A stretch of 64,000 nucleotides of DNA from the NCBI RefSeq assembly GCF_015670405.1, contig NZ_JADPBQ010000014.1, positions 1-64,000 on the forward strand, given 5' to 3'. The first letter of the stretch is position 1; the number at the start of each line of letters is the position of its first letter. The position numbers and the translations under genes were made by a program. Below, piece after piece: positions 1 through 8,379 of this stretch. The stretch is from Clostridium sp. 1001271B_151109_B4 (GTDB lineage: Bacteria; Bacillota; Clostridia; Clostridiales; Clostridiaceae). Under the pieces are notes generated by a model. The model saw nothing but the letters and a program-made list of their open reading frames with translations. It did no database searches and had not been told where the DNA came from.

Positions 1-2
1 CA

Positions 3-125
3 GTTTTAAAGTTTTATAAATTAATGTTAACAATGATTTGTAATTTACCCCAGCACAAAGAAATTTTTATAGGAGCATGGGGAACTTTAGAAGATAAAGA
101 AAGTAGTATAAATAAATTATTATAA
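3..125 (+). CDS. 3' end of an unidentified protein (truncated by window edge)
   Basis: An open frame enters from the left edge and runs 40 codons to TAA at 123-125, ending in ...FIGAWGTLEDKESSINKLL. It is followed at once by a good terminator, which supports a real gene end. The tail (IFIGAWGTLEDKE) loosely resembles the C-terminus of small flavodoxin or NADPH-dependent FMN reductase-like proteins, but this is too short to assign. No start is visible. Confidence 0.4.
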   Translation, partial: VLKFYKLMLTMICNLPQHKEIFIGAWGTLEDKESSINKLL

Positions 126-129
126 TATA

Positions 130-180
130 GCGGTGTTATAAGTTTATAGAAATATAGATTTATAGCACCGCATTTTTTTT
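130..180. terminator. Rho-independent terminator, probably bidirectional
   Basis: GCGGTGTTATAA at 130-141 pairs with TTATAGCACCGC at 160-171 (one G-U), followed by eight T. It closes the left-edge gene and sits just past the stop of the facing minus-strand gene. Confidence 0.8.
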
Positions 181-183
181 ATT

Positions 184-813
184 TTAATTTAATTTTGATA
201 TTTTCTTTTCTAATCTATCAATACGCTTTTTGCTATCATCATTCCAACCCTCTGAAAAAGCTTGTTGAGTTATTTTTAAAGCATTTAATAATTCTCCTTT
301 TTTTTCATATATAATTGCTAATTGCTTATATCCTACATGATTAGGTAAAAATTCTTGTTTAGCAATATAAACTTCTTTAACTTTAGATGATATATTAATT
401 TGTTTTTTGCAGTATTCAATAGATTTATCTAATGCCCCATCTATTTTATCTCTATTACTATAATATAATTTTATTCCATGATGATATGTAAAGTGAACAT
501 TTAAAATATCGTCTTCATCATTTATTATGCTTTCAGCTTTTTTTAATATTTTTTCTCCAATATAAAAATTTTCATAAGATGTAAAAGCGCCAATTAAAAA
601 GCAAAGAAAATGTAGTTTGCTCGCTGATGATTTATAAATTTCACCTTTATCAATAACAAAATCATCACCAGCACCAAAAGGTTTATAAATTTCTCTAATT
701 ATAGTTCTTTCTTCTTCAGAGAAATCATTTGACCACCATTCTTCAAGATTATAATATGCTATATCTCCACCAATTTTATTAGATTTAAATTTATTAAATA
801 TATTAAAAATCAT
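184..813 (-). CDS. Hypothetical protein, helical TPR-like
   Basis: A 209-residue soluble protein with no signal peptide. It opens with a basic stretch (FNKFKSNK), then a Trp-rich segment (LEEWWSNDFSEEER). The rest looks helical, including a segment near residues 165-190 (YKQLAIIYEKKGELLNALKI) with the spacing of a tetratricopeptide repeat. The start is supported by AAGGAG about 9 bases upstream on the minus strand. I recognise no family; a scaffold or protein-binding role is only an inference from the TPR-like helices. It is a single gene that shares the bidirectional terminator at 130-180. Confidence 0.6.
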   Translation of the reverse strand: MIFNIFNKFKSNKIGGDIAYYNLEEWWSNDFSEEERTIIREIYKPFGAGDDFVIDKGEIYKSSASKLHFLCFLIGAFTSYENFYIGEKILKKAESIINDEDDILNVHFTYHHGIKLYYSNRDKIDGALDKSIEYCKKQINISSKVKEVYIAKQEFLPNHVGYKQLAIIYEKKGELLNALKITQQAFSEGWNDDSKKRIDRLEKKISKLN

Positions 814-1248
814 TTCTTAATACTCCTTAAATATTTTTATAAATATTATTATATATGCAAATTAACTACGAATAAACAAAATATATTTTTTAGTATACCA
901 ACTTTACTAAACGAAGCTATTCGTTCAGTAGAGTATTTTATTAAAAGTGAAAATTTTAAACTATAGAATTTATTATAATAAAACCTAAAATAAAATTGAT
1001 ATTTTATTATAGCAGTTTTGGAAAACGCCAATTTGGCGGTATCAAAATATTTAATATTAATTATTTAATATAAATACAAAAGGTATAAATTACATATTTT
1101 CATGAATGAACTTATTCAAATCTTAATTATAAAATATAAATATAAGGCATTTTTAAGGGGGTGCAAAATAATTCGATTGGGTTTGCTCCTAAAACCCAAA
1201 GAGCCAATTAAATAATTGGTGTTTTAATTAAAAAGGAGATAGTTTGAA
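814..1248. other. Intergenic region upstream of the serine recombinase
   Basis: No convincing gene. It holds small inverted repeats: TACTAAACGAA/TTCGTTCAGTA around 906-931, GCCAATTTGGC near 1029-1039, TTGGGTTT/AAAACCCAA near 1177-1199, and CCAATTA/TAATTGG near 1203-1218. The last two lie directly before the recombinase operon, where a serine-integrase attachment site or leader could be, but no partner att site was found in the window. Confidence 0.4.
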
Positions 1249-1446
1249 ATGAAAATTGATATTGTGGAAAATGATGGGTTAATCAAAATTTATAATTGCG
1301 GTGTTTTAATATTAGAGGAAAGTAGTTATAATGAAATAGTATTAACTATAAAAGAAGCATTAACCACCATTAATGATTTATATCAAATAGAAGTTTTAAA
1401 AGAAATTCTAAAGTATATAAAACATAATGAAATGGCGGTGGCTTAA
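1249..1446 (+). CDS. Small hypothetical protein coupled to serine recombinase
   Basis: A 65-residue protein (MKIDIVENDGLIKIYNCG...) with an AAGGAG site 10-12 bases upstream. Its stop codon (1444-1446) is one base from the recombinase ATG at 1448, so the two are translationally coupled. The last codons provide a G-rich stretch (GGCGGTGG) that serves as the ribosome site for the recombinase. No family recognised. Its position suggests an accessory factor for the recombinase, for example a directionality or regulatory factor; this is inference. Confidence 0.6.
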   Translation: MKIDIVENDGLIKIYNCGVLILEESSYNEIVLTIKEALTTINDLYQIEVLKEILKYIKHNEMAVA

Positions 1447-1447
1447 T

Positions 1448-3019
1448 ATGAATAATAATATAGCTTGTTATATAAGGGTTTCAAGTGATAAGCAAGACCA
1501 GTTAAAGAGTTTAAATCAACAAAGGGAACTATTACAAAAAACATATGAGGAAAATGAAATATTAATGTATAGTGATGTTGGAACTGGTACAAGCTTTAAA
1601 AGAAAAGGCTTTAAGGAACTTTTATATGATGCAGGATTAAATGAAAAAATATTAAAAGATAACAGATTAACGTTTGAAGTAGATGAATATAGGGAACCTT
1701 TATTTAATGAAATAATAGTGTTAAATACATCAAGATTTGCTAGAAATATTGCAATTATAGATATATTAAGAGTTTTATGGGATTATAAGAAAGTTAATGT
1801 TAAATTTTTAGATGTTCAGAAGGATAGTAATAATCCAAGTGATATGATATTATTACAAATGTTTTTTGCTATGGCAGAAAATGAAGTTGCTGAAACTTCT
1901 AAAAGAACTAAAAGAGGTAATAAAACTACTATAATGCAAAATAAAATAAGAAATAATAGTATTTTTGGTTGGGATTTTGATAAGGAAACAAATTCATTAA
2001 TAGCAAATCCAGAAGAAGCAAAAGCAGTAAAATTTATTTTTGAAACTTCTTTAGAATATGGATTAAAAAGGACTGCACAAATTGTAAATGAAGCTGGATA
2101 TAGAACTAAGAAAGGTAATTTGTGGAGTGATAGCACTATAAGAACATTAGTCGCTAATCCTAAATATAAAGGTTTTAATGTTAGAAATAAATTTAGCAGC
2201 GAAAATTTGTTTACAGAAAGCAAAGTTAAATATGTTAGAAAAGAAAATTGGGTTGTTATGGAGAATGAAAGAATTGAACCTTTAATAAGTATTGAATTAT
2301 GGGAAGCAGTACAAAAGGCACAAGCTGAAAGATGTCTACATGGTAATAAAGGAACTAATTCAAGAAAATACGATACTAGGGGTAAAGTAGTATGTAAGTG
2401 TTGTGGTGGTACTTATATAAGAGCAGTTGAAAAAAGAATTATTGATAAACCACAAGGGAAACACTATTTGATTTGTTCCAAGAAAAAAAAGTATACTAAA
2501 AAATATTGTCAATCCGAAAACATCAATGTTGAAACGTTAGATAATTTTATTGAAGAGCAAAGAAGGGTATATTATAAAAATATACAATTGCAGATTAATT
2601 TAAAGATGATTAAATTAAAGAAAGAATTATCAAAAGTAAATTCTGAAAATGTAGATATGGTTAATGATTTAATAAAGGTTGAAAATGATAAATTAGATAC
2701 ATGTAAAAAATCATTAGAAACACTTATAGACAGTTTTGTAAGTACAACAAGTAAAACTATGCAAGATATTATTAAAGCTAAAATAGAAGGTATTGAAGCG
2801 GAGATAATTACAATAGAAAATAATATTGTATCTTTAGAAGTTAAAAAGAATGATAAAGATAAATATATTAGAGAATTAAATAATAAAATAATTGCACTTA
2901 AAAAAGAAGGACAACAAATACCAGGGAAAGAATTAACTAGAACTGAATGGTTAGATAAGGTTGATAAAATTGTTGTTGGTGGTAAAAATGATTTAGTTGC
3001 AGCATATAAATTAGACTAA
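1448..3019 (+). CDS. Large serine recombinase / site-specific integrase
   Basis: A 523-residue large serine recombinase that cuts and rejoins DNA through a 5'-phosphoserine link. The resolvase domain opens with ACYIRVSSDKQ; the serine of the RVS motif, about residue 12, is the expected nucleophile. SRFARN near residue 95 carries the usual arginines. A recombinase domain follows (about 170-310: GWDFDKE..., NPKYKG), then a zinc ribbon (CKCCGGTY ... CSKKKK...YC) and a long Lys/Glu-rich coiled coil (about 375-490) typical of this class. I chose ATG 1448 over the in-frame ATG at 1427 because the N-terminus then matches the family and the upstream gene ends at 1446. There are no other phage, transposon or conjugation genes nearby, so it is a solo recombinase or a remnant of a lost element. 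Confidence 0.9.
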   Translation: MNNNIACYIRVSSDKQDQLKSLNQQRELLQKTYEENEILMYSDVGTGTSFKRKGFKELLYDAGLNEKILKDNRLTFEVDEYREPLFNEIIVLNTSRFARNIAIIDILRVLWDYKKVNVKFLDVQKDSNNPSDMILLQMFFAMAENEVAETSKRTKRGNKTTIMQNKIRNNSIFGWDFDKETNSLIANPEEAKAVKFIFETSLEYGLKRTAQIVNEAGYRTKKGNLWSDSTIRTLVANPKYKGFNVRNKFSSENLFTESKVKYVRKENWVVMENERIEPLISIELWEAVQKAQAERCLHGNKGTNSRKYDTRGKVVCKCCGGTYIRAVEKRIIDKPQGKHYLICSKKKKYTKKYCQSENINVETLDNFIEEQRRVYYKNIQLQINLKMIKLKKELSKVNSENVDMVNDLIKVENDKLDTCKKSLETLIDSFVSTTSKTMQDIIKAKIEGIEAEIITIENNIVSLEVKKNDKDKYIRELNNKIIALKKEGQQIPGKELTRTEWLDKVDKIVVGGKNDLVAAYKLD

Positions 3020-3093
3020 ATTTTTTTAGCTTCATATACTTCTTAAAGGTGTGAAAGAGGGACTACTAAAGTTGTATAGTATATTTATAGTAA

Positions 3094-3121
3094 GAGTTAG
3101 TGTAAAAGCTAGCTCTTTTTT
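3094..3121 (+). terminator. Terminator after serine recombinase
   Basis: GAGTTAG (3094-3100) pairs with CTAGCTC (3109-3115), followed by six T. Confidence 0.75.
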
Positions 3122-3240
3122 ATTTATAGATAAACTTAAAATATAATGTATATTGCTAGTAATGAATATAAATTAATACAATTAAGAACATAATTTATTT
3201 AAAAAGAGTATAATATAAAAAACTTATATGGGGGATAACT

Positions 3241-4155
3241 ATGATAAGTAGACAAGAATATATTACATCATCATTAGAATTGCATCTTTTTTTTGGACGA
3301 ATTATGAAAGAACATTCATTATTTTTAGAGGCTGGATTTACACCTAAAAATACAAAACTTTCTAAAGAGGCAGAACATTATAAGATTGCTTTTGAAAAAC
3401 TTTTATTAGACACAGTTAAATTGAGTAATGGAAGGATTAGAGATTCGGTAATCGATTCGGGTGAAATTTTTACTGAGTATACATTAGAAACTGAGAAAAA
3501 GACAAAGTATTATACAGGAATAGATATTAATCATAACATAACACTGATGGAAGAAAAGTTAGAGTGTAAAACTACAAATAGTATTGACGGTAAAATAGCA
3601 AACAATATAAGACAGCTTAATGCTAGAGCCATAAAATTAGTAGATGGGCTAATAGATCTTAAAATGAGAATTTTAGATGGAATGTTATGTTGTAAGCTAT
3701 TTACAGTAAACTATCCATTACTTATAGAACATATAATACGAGAAGCAAAATTATATCGTTCATATATAAAAGAACTTGAATTAGATAATAATATAAATAA
3801 AGGGAATACTAAGAAAATTGAGTTGTTTTGGGATCAAATTATGATGGAGCATTCTTTATTTATTAGAGGCTTACTTGATCCAAGTGAAGATGAATTAATA
3901 AGTACTTCAAATAAATTTGCAAATGAGTTTAGTGAATTAATTCAAAAAGCTGATAATTCTACTGAGATGACGATGCATAGCATTACAAGTGATACATTAA
4001 TGGAAACTATTAAATTAAGAGATTTTAAGAAAGCGGGCGCAAAGGGGATAGTTGACTGCAAGATAAAATCTATAATATTGCCATTGCTTGCTGACCATGT
4101 ATTAAGAGAAGCAAATCATTATATACGATTATTAAATGAGTGCAAAGGTGTATAA
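3241..4155 (+). CDS. DUF2935 domain protein
   Basis: A 304-residue protein matching the DUF2935 family of Clostridia and Bacilli as I know it. It is made of two related halves: LHLFFGRIMKEHSLFLEAG near residue 15 is echoed by ELFWDQIMMEHSLFIRG near 193, and LIEHIIREAKLYR (about 162) by LADHVLREANHYIR (about 283). The repeated EHSLF and EH..RE.. motifs in helices suggest a four-helix, ferritin-like fold with His/Glu metal ligands; the metal site is inference. Biochemical role unknown. GGGGGATAACT precedes the ATG. It stands alone between two terminators. Confidence 0.8.
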   Translation: MISRQEYITSSLELHLFFGRIMKEHSLFLEAGFTPKNTKLSKEAEHYKIAFEKLLLDTVKLSNGRIRDSVIDSGEIFTEYTLETEKKTKYYTGIDINHNITLMEEKLECKTTNSIDGKIANNIRQLNARAIKLVDGLIDLKMRILDGMLCCKLFTVNYPLLIEHIIREAKLYRSYIKELELDNNINKGNTKKIELFWDQIMMEHSLFIRGLLDPSEDELISTSNKFANEFSELIQKADNSTEMTMHSITSDTLMETIKLRDFKKAGAKGIVDCKIKSIILPLLADHVLREANHYIRLLNECKGV

Positions 4156-4212
4156 GGATAGTAATATTTAAAGATTAGTAGAAAATTAAGGTAGTGTAAT
4201 ATTTATGTTATA

Positions 4213-4240
4213 GGGCTAGTGAAAGCTAGCCTTTTTTTTA
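4213..4240 (+). terminator. Terminator after DUF2935 gene
   Basis: GGCTAG (4214-4219) pairs with CTAGCC (4226-4231), followed by eight T. Confidence 0.8.
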
Positions 4241-4349
4241 TGAGTTTTTCTATAAAATTTATATTTTTATCTTCTTTATCTCTTTTTTTTGGAAACATTA
4301 TGACATATTTCAGCGCTATAATTCTATGTTAACGTAAACAGTTATAAAC

Positions 4350-4381
4350 TATAATTTATATGTATTTAGGAAAGCGCTTTC
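4350..4381 (+). promoter_or_regulatory. Probable -10 box and CcpA (cre)-like operator of the PTS operon
   Basis: TATAAT at 4350-4355 is followed by the perfect 12-bp palindrome GAAAGCGCTTTC at 4370-4381, within AGGAAAGCGCTTTCTTA. It fits the catabolite-responsive element pattern bound by CcpA. It would overlap the start of transcription, a repressing position, consistent with glucose repression of a sugar PTS. The -35 box is weak (ATGTTA). The rest of the 358-bp gap 4156-4513 shows nothing else. Confidence 0.6.
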
Positions 4382-4513
4382 TTAAAACAACAATATGTTT
4401 ATGATTACTTATTTTAATTAAAAAACAATGATATGAAGGTAAAAAAGTTATATAGAGGTTAAAATAATGTTTTTTTAAAAAAGAAGAAGTATGGAAATAA
4501 GGAGGAATTTTAA

Positions 4514-5611
4514 ATGACACGACTTGGAATTTCTATATATCCAGAACATTCAATAAAGGAAAAGGATATTGAATACATTCGTTTGGCTGGTAAATATGGG
4601 TTTAAGAGAGTATTTACATGTTTATTAAGTATAGGTAAAAAAACAAAATCAGAATTAATAGCAGAATTTAAGGAGCTAATTGATGTTGCGCATGAAGAGG
4701 GAATGGAAGTAATACTTGATGTTAATCCAAGGGTATTTAAAGATTTAAATGTATCTTATGATGATTTATCTTTATTTAGCGAGATCAATGCAGATGGAAT
4801 ACGCTTAGATGAAGGCTTTGATGGGTTAAAAGAAAGTCTTATGACATATAACGAAGGTGGATTAAAAATAGAGTTAAATGCAAGTTCAGGGAGTGGTTAC
4901 TTAGATAATGTAATGAGCAATTTTCCAAACAAGGATAAAATTATAACTTGTCATAATTTTTACCCACAAAGATATACAGGGCTAAGTTTAGAACACTTTA
5001 ATAATTGTAATAAAGCAATGAAAGATTATGGGCTTCATACAGCAGCCTTTGTATCAAGCAATAACATTGATACTTTTGGACCTTGGCCAGTAAAGGAAGG
5101 TCTATGTACATTAGAAATGCATCGTGATTTACCTATAGATTTACAAGTAAGACATCTATTTGCTACTAGGATGATTGATGATGTTATGATAGGAAATGCT
5201 TATGCTTCAGAAAAAGAATTAAAGGAATGTGCAAATATTAATCCAGGTATTTTAACATTCGGAATTGAGTTAGATAAAGAATTAACTTCAGTGGAGTATG
5301 GAATTTTATATTATAAGCAAAATCACGCTAATAGAGGATATGTTAGTGAATATATGGCTCGTTCTAGTGCTCCAAGAGTAACATTTGCTAGTGAAAGTAT
5401 TCCAAAAGCAAATGCCGTTGATATGAAAAGAGGAGACGTTGTTATATTAAATGATGAATATTCAAGATATAAAGGTGAGCTTCATATTGTATTGAAAGAT
5501 ATGCCTAATGATGGGAGAAAAAATGTAATTGGGCATATACCTAAGGAAGAATTATTTTTACTTGATTATATGGAACCAAGAAAAATATTTACTTTCAAGA
5601 AGAGTTTATAA
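4514..5611 (+). CDS. DUF871 / MupG-family glycosidase (6-phospho-sugar hydrolase)
   Basis: A 365-residue protein of the DUF871 family, once called cellobiose-operon outer surface protein, which includes the 6-phospho-N-acetylmuramidase MupG of Staphylococcus aureus. The start TRLGISIYPEHS, the TIM-barrel segments (VILDVNPRV, GIRLDEGFDG, ITCHNFYPQRYTGL) and a C-terminal beta domain (SRYKGELHIVLKDMP) match that family. It would split a disaccharide phosphate brought in by the PTS encoded downstream. There is no signal peptide, so it acts in the cytoplasm. No murQ or murR is nearby, so MurNAc-GlcNAc as substrate is only one possibility. AAGGAGGAATTTT gives a strong ribosome site. Confidence 0.85.
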   Translation: MTRLGISIYPEHSIKEKDIEYIRLAGKYGFKRVFTCLLSIGKKTKSELIAEFKELIDVAHEEGMEVILDVNPRVFKDLNVSYDDLSLFSEINADGIRLDEGFDGLKESLMTYNEGGLKIELNASSGSGYLDNVMSNFPNKDKIITCHNFYPQRYTGLSLEHFNNCNKAMKDYGLHTAAFVSSNNIDTFGPWPVKEGLCTLEMHRDLPIDLQVRHLFATRMIDDVMIGNAYASEKELKECANINPGILTFGIELDKELTSVEYGILYYKQNHANRGYVSEYMARSSAPRVTFASESIPKANAVDMKRGDVVILNDEYSRYKGELHIVLKDMPNDGRKNVIGHIPKEELFLLDYMEPRKIFTFKKSL

Positions 5612-5648
5612 ATATTAATAGATATATGAAAGAGAGTGAGAGAATTAT

Positions 5649-5969
5649 ATGAAAAGAATATATTTATTTTGTAGTGCAGGAATGTCAACAAGTATGTTAG
5701 CTAATATTATGCAAAATGTTGCTGATTCACATAAGCTTCCATTAGAAGTTAAGGCTTTTTCTGATAGTAAAATAGATGAAATAGTTGAAGAAAAAAATCC
5801 AGATGTAATTTTACTAGGTCCTCAAGTGAAATATAGATACAAAGAAATTGTAAGTCGTTATGAAAATAAGGGGATTCCAATTGAAGTAATTAATTCAGAT
5901 GATTACGGAATGATGAATGGAGAAAAAATACTGAAACATGCGATAAAACTTATAAAAAACAATAAATAG
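5649..5969 (+). CDS. PTS lactose/cellobiose-type IIB component
   Basis: A 106-residue cytoplasmic phosphocarrier. Cys8 in YLFCSAGMSTSML is the phosphorylated cysteine of lactose/cellobiose-family IIB proteins, and DVILLGPQVKYR is the usual core strand and loop. It takes phosphate from IIA (7331-7669) and passes it to the sugar bound by IIC (5988-7316). It lies 37 bases after the hydrolase gene and before IIC, so it is clearly operon-encoded. Confidence 0.93.
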   Translation: MKRIYLFCSAGMSTSMLANIMQNVADSHKLPLEVKAFSDSKIDEIVEEKNPDVILLGPQVKYRYKEIVSRYENKGIPIEVINSDDYGMMNGEKILKHAIKLIKNNK

Positions 5970-5987
5970 AAGGTGAGGAAGTTATTA

Positions 5988-7316
5988 ATGATGAATAAAC
6001 TGGAGGCAATTTTTATACCTCTTGCCGAAAAAATAGGGAAAAATAAATATTTAACTTCTATTAGGGATGGTTTTTTACTTACAACACCATTATTAATTAT
6101 AGGATCATTTTTCTTACTTATTGCAAATTTTCCAATTAAAAATTGGACAGAGTTCTGGGCGAGATTTTTTGGGGAAAACTGGACAGCTTATATGGCAAAG
6201 CCAACAAATGCAACATTCGATATTATGGCTATTTTAGCAGTAGTAGGAATTGCATATTCTTTTTCAAGAGAATTAAAGGTAGATAAATTATCAGGAGCTG
6301 CTGTTGCATTAGTATCTTGGTTTATATTAATGCCATATAAAGTTTCAGATGGTAGTACAACTTTATCAGGAATTCCATTAGATTGGATTGGATCTAAAGG
6401 AATATTTATAGGAATAATAACTGCATTTGTATCAGTTCATATATATGCATGGGTAATTAAAAAAGGGTGGGTAATTAAAATGCCTAAGGGGGTTCCACCA
6501 GCAGTTACTCAATCATTTGCAGCCTTAATTCCTTCAGCAGTAGTGTTAGGTGTATTCTTTTTAATTAATAGTTTATTAGCACTTACACCATATGGCAATG
6601 CTTTTGAGTTTATATTTAGATTTTTACAACAACCACTTTTAGTGTTAGGGAATACATTAGGTGCAGTATTAGTTGCAATGGGATTCCAACATTTCTTCTG
6701 GTTCTTTGGAATAAATGGAGGATCTATTGTTGGTAGTATAATGCAGCCAATATTAACTCCTCTTTCAATTGAAAATTTAGCAGCTTTTCAAGCGGGAGCT
6801 ACTCTGCCAAATGTAATAAATCAACAATTTTATGATTTATTTACTACATTCGGAGGAGCAGGATCAACGTTATCTATGTTAATTGCAATGATTATTGTTT
6901 GTAAATCAAAACGTATTAAAAATTTAAGTAAGATTTCAGTTATACCTGCTTTATTTGGAATAAATGAACCTGTTATATTTGGATTACCTATAGTATTAAA
7001 TCCAACAATTTTAATTCCGTTTTTATTAACACCACTTATAAATATTTTAATATCATATTTTTCAATGGTTAGTGGTTTAGTTCCATTTACTAGTGGAATA
7101 AGTATGCCGTGGACAACTCCAGTTATTATATCAGGATTTTTAACAACTGGCTGGAGGGGAGCTGTTCTTCAATTAATTCTTGTAATATTAGGTATATTTA
7201 TCTATATGCCATTTGTAAGAATGATGGACAAGCAATATCAAAATGACGAACTAAAGGAAAATGATAATTCGGATGATGATATTTCACTTGATGATTTATC
7301 ATTTGATGATCTATAG
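5988..7316 (+). CDS. PTS lactose/cellobiose-type IIC permease
   Basis: A membrane permease of about 442 residues with some ten hydrophobic segments. The N-terminus (LEAIFIPLAEKIGKNKYLTSIRDGFLLTTPLLIIGS) and the GINEPVIFGLPIVLNP motif near residue 330 are hallmarks of the cellobiose/lactose IIC family. I prefer ATG 5988 over GTG 5973 because AAGGTGAGG at 5970-5978 is then a well-spaced ribosome site. The C-terminus is a short acidic tail (NSDDDISLDDLSFDDL), an uncommon ending. It imports and phosphorylates a disaccharide together with the neighbouring IIB and IIA. Confidence 0.93.
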   Translation: MMNKLEAIFIPLAEKIGKNKYLTSIRDGFLLTTPLLIIGSFFLLIANFPIKNWTEFWARFFGENWTAYMAKPTNATFDIMAILAVVGIAYSFSRELKVDKLSGAAVALVSWFILMPYKVSDGSTTLSGIPLDWIGSKGIFIGIITAFVSVHIYAWVIKKGWVIKMPKGVPPAVTQSFAALIPSAVVLGVFFLINSLLALTPYGNAFEFIFRFLQQPLLVLGNTLGAVLVAMGFQHFFWFFGINGGSIVGSIMQPILTPLSIENLAAFQAGATLPNVINQQFYDLFTTFGGAGSTLSMLIAMIIVCKSKRIKNLSKISVIPALFGINEPVIFGLPIVLNPTILIPFLLTPLINILISYFSMVSGLVPFTSGISMPWTTPVIISGFLTTGWRGAVLQLILVILGIFIYMPFVRMMDKQYQNDELKENDNSDDDISLDDLSFDDL

Positions 7317-7330
7317 GAGGAATGAATAGT

Positions 7331-7669
7331 ATGGAAAATTTAGAAATGCTTTGTTTACAGATTATTTCTAATGTAGGATTAGCAAGATCAAGTTATATTG
7401 AAGCAATTAGTAAAGCAAGAGAAGAAGATTTTCAAGGGGCAGAAGAATCTATGATAAGTGGTAAGGAACAATTTTTAAAAGGACATGAACTTCATTTAGA
7501 GCTCTTTAAGAAAGAAGGAAGTAATATGTCTATAAATACATCAGTTTTATTAATGCATGCAGAGGATCAGCTCATGAGTGCAGAAGGATTTAAGATTATA
7601 GCTGAAGAACTAATAGAAAGTTATAAAAGAATTAACAATCTTGAGAAAAAAATAAAAGGTGTAAATTAA
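7331..7669 (+). CDS. PTS lactose/cellobiose-type IIA component
   Basis: About 112 residues of the trimeric helical IIA(Lac) family. His76 in LLMHAEDQLM is the phosphorylated histidine, and Asp79 is the conserved metal-site residue. ATG 7331 (MENLEMLCLQIISN) matches the family start and sits 10 bases after AGGAGG; ATG 7322 is only one base from it and is less likely. It shuttles phosphate from HPr to the IIB protein of this operon. Confidence 0.92.
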   Translation: MENLEMLCLQIISNVGLARSSYIEAISKAREEDFQGAEESMISGKEQFLKGHELHLELFKKEGSNMSINTSVLLMHAEDQLMSAEGFKIIAEELIESYKRINNLEKKIKGVN

Positions 7670-7671
7670 TT

Positions 7672-8193
7672 ATGAAAGTTATAATGATATTAGATCAAGT
7701 ACAATCTGGGTATGGAACAAAAAATGATAAGATGGTTCCACTCACAGGCACTAAGGAAATAATAGGCCCGGCAGTAATTATGAAACCTTATTTAAGTGAA
7801 ATAGGTGCTAATATAGTTGCAACACTTTATTGCGGAGCTGGAACTTATCTTGAAAATCCCAATGAGGTTAGTCGTAAATTTTGTGCTATGATTAATAAGT
7901 TAAAGCCAGACTTTGTAATATGTGGACCATCAGTAAGTTATGCAGAATCTGCCTCTATGTGCGCGAAGGTAGCTTATGATATTATAACAACAACTAATAC
8001 GAAAGCTTTAGCGGCAGTTTCAATAGATAATGCTGAAATAATAGAAATGTACAAAGATAAAGTTGTAATTGTTAAGACACCAAGAAAAGGTCAGGGTGGA
8101 TTAAGCGATTCACTAAAGAATATATGTACAGTTGCTAAAAGATTAGTAGATTGTGTAGAACTAGATGATATTAAGAATAAAGTTTGCTTTTAA
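7672..8193 (+). CDS. GrdB-like protein (glycine/sarcosine/betaine reductase family, N-terminal part only)
   Basis: A 173-residue protein resembling the N-terminal half of glycine/betaine/sarcosine reductase component B (GrdB family). The clues are GPAVIMKPYLSEIGANIVATLYCG, then KLKPDFVICGPSVSYAESA and a VVIVKT strand. It has no selenocysteine-type C-terminal half and no UGA codon. It begins two bases after the IIA stop and ends the operon. Short GrdB-related proteins are known next to PTS genes in Firmicutes, but their reaction is not established; I assign none. It may act on the sugar product or an amino-sugar derivative. Confidence 0.7.
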   Translation: MKVIMILDQVQSGYGTKNDKMVPLTGTKEIIGPAVIMKPYLSEIGANIVATLYCGAGTYLENPNEVSRKFCAMINKLKPDFVICGPSVSYAESASMCAKVAYDIITTTNTKALAAVSIDNAEIIEMYKDKVVIVKTPRKGQGGLSDSLKNICTVAKRLVDCVELDDIKNKVCF

Positions 8194-8224
8194 ACATGTA
8201 AATATTAAAAATAGCTAAAAAGAA

Positions 8225-8256
8225 AAAATACTAGGTTAAAACCTAGTATTTTTTTC
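8225..8256 (+). terminator. Terminator of PTS operon
   Basis: AATACTAGGTT pairs with AACCTAGTATT around 8227-8250 with a two- or three-base loop, then T7. Confidence 0.85.
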
Positions 8257-8379
8257 GGACTTCTAAGAAAGTGTCATATATTTTGATTCAGATTATATAA
8301 ATATATAATACATTTATAATAACAATTAAATATTTTAAGAATACCCTATAATAAGTATTAAATTTAATGGAGTATAAAA

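Noticed and set aside
849-1031. 60-codon minus-strand ORF
   Set aside because: No ribosome site and Phe/Ile/Tyr-rich low-complexity translation typical of AT-rich non-coding DNA.
1816-2223. 135-codon ORF on the minus strand inside the serine recombinase
   Set aside because: Antisense shadow of a clearly coding frame; hydrophobic translation without family features.
7672-8193. Complete glycine reductase subunit GrdB
   Set aside because: Only the N-terminal half is present; no in-frame TGA and no other grd genes nearby.
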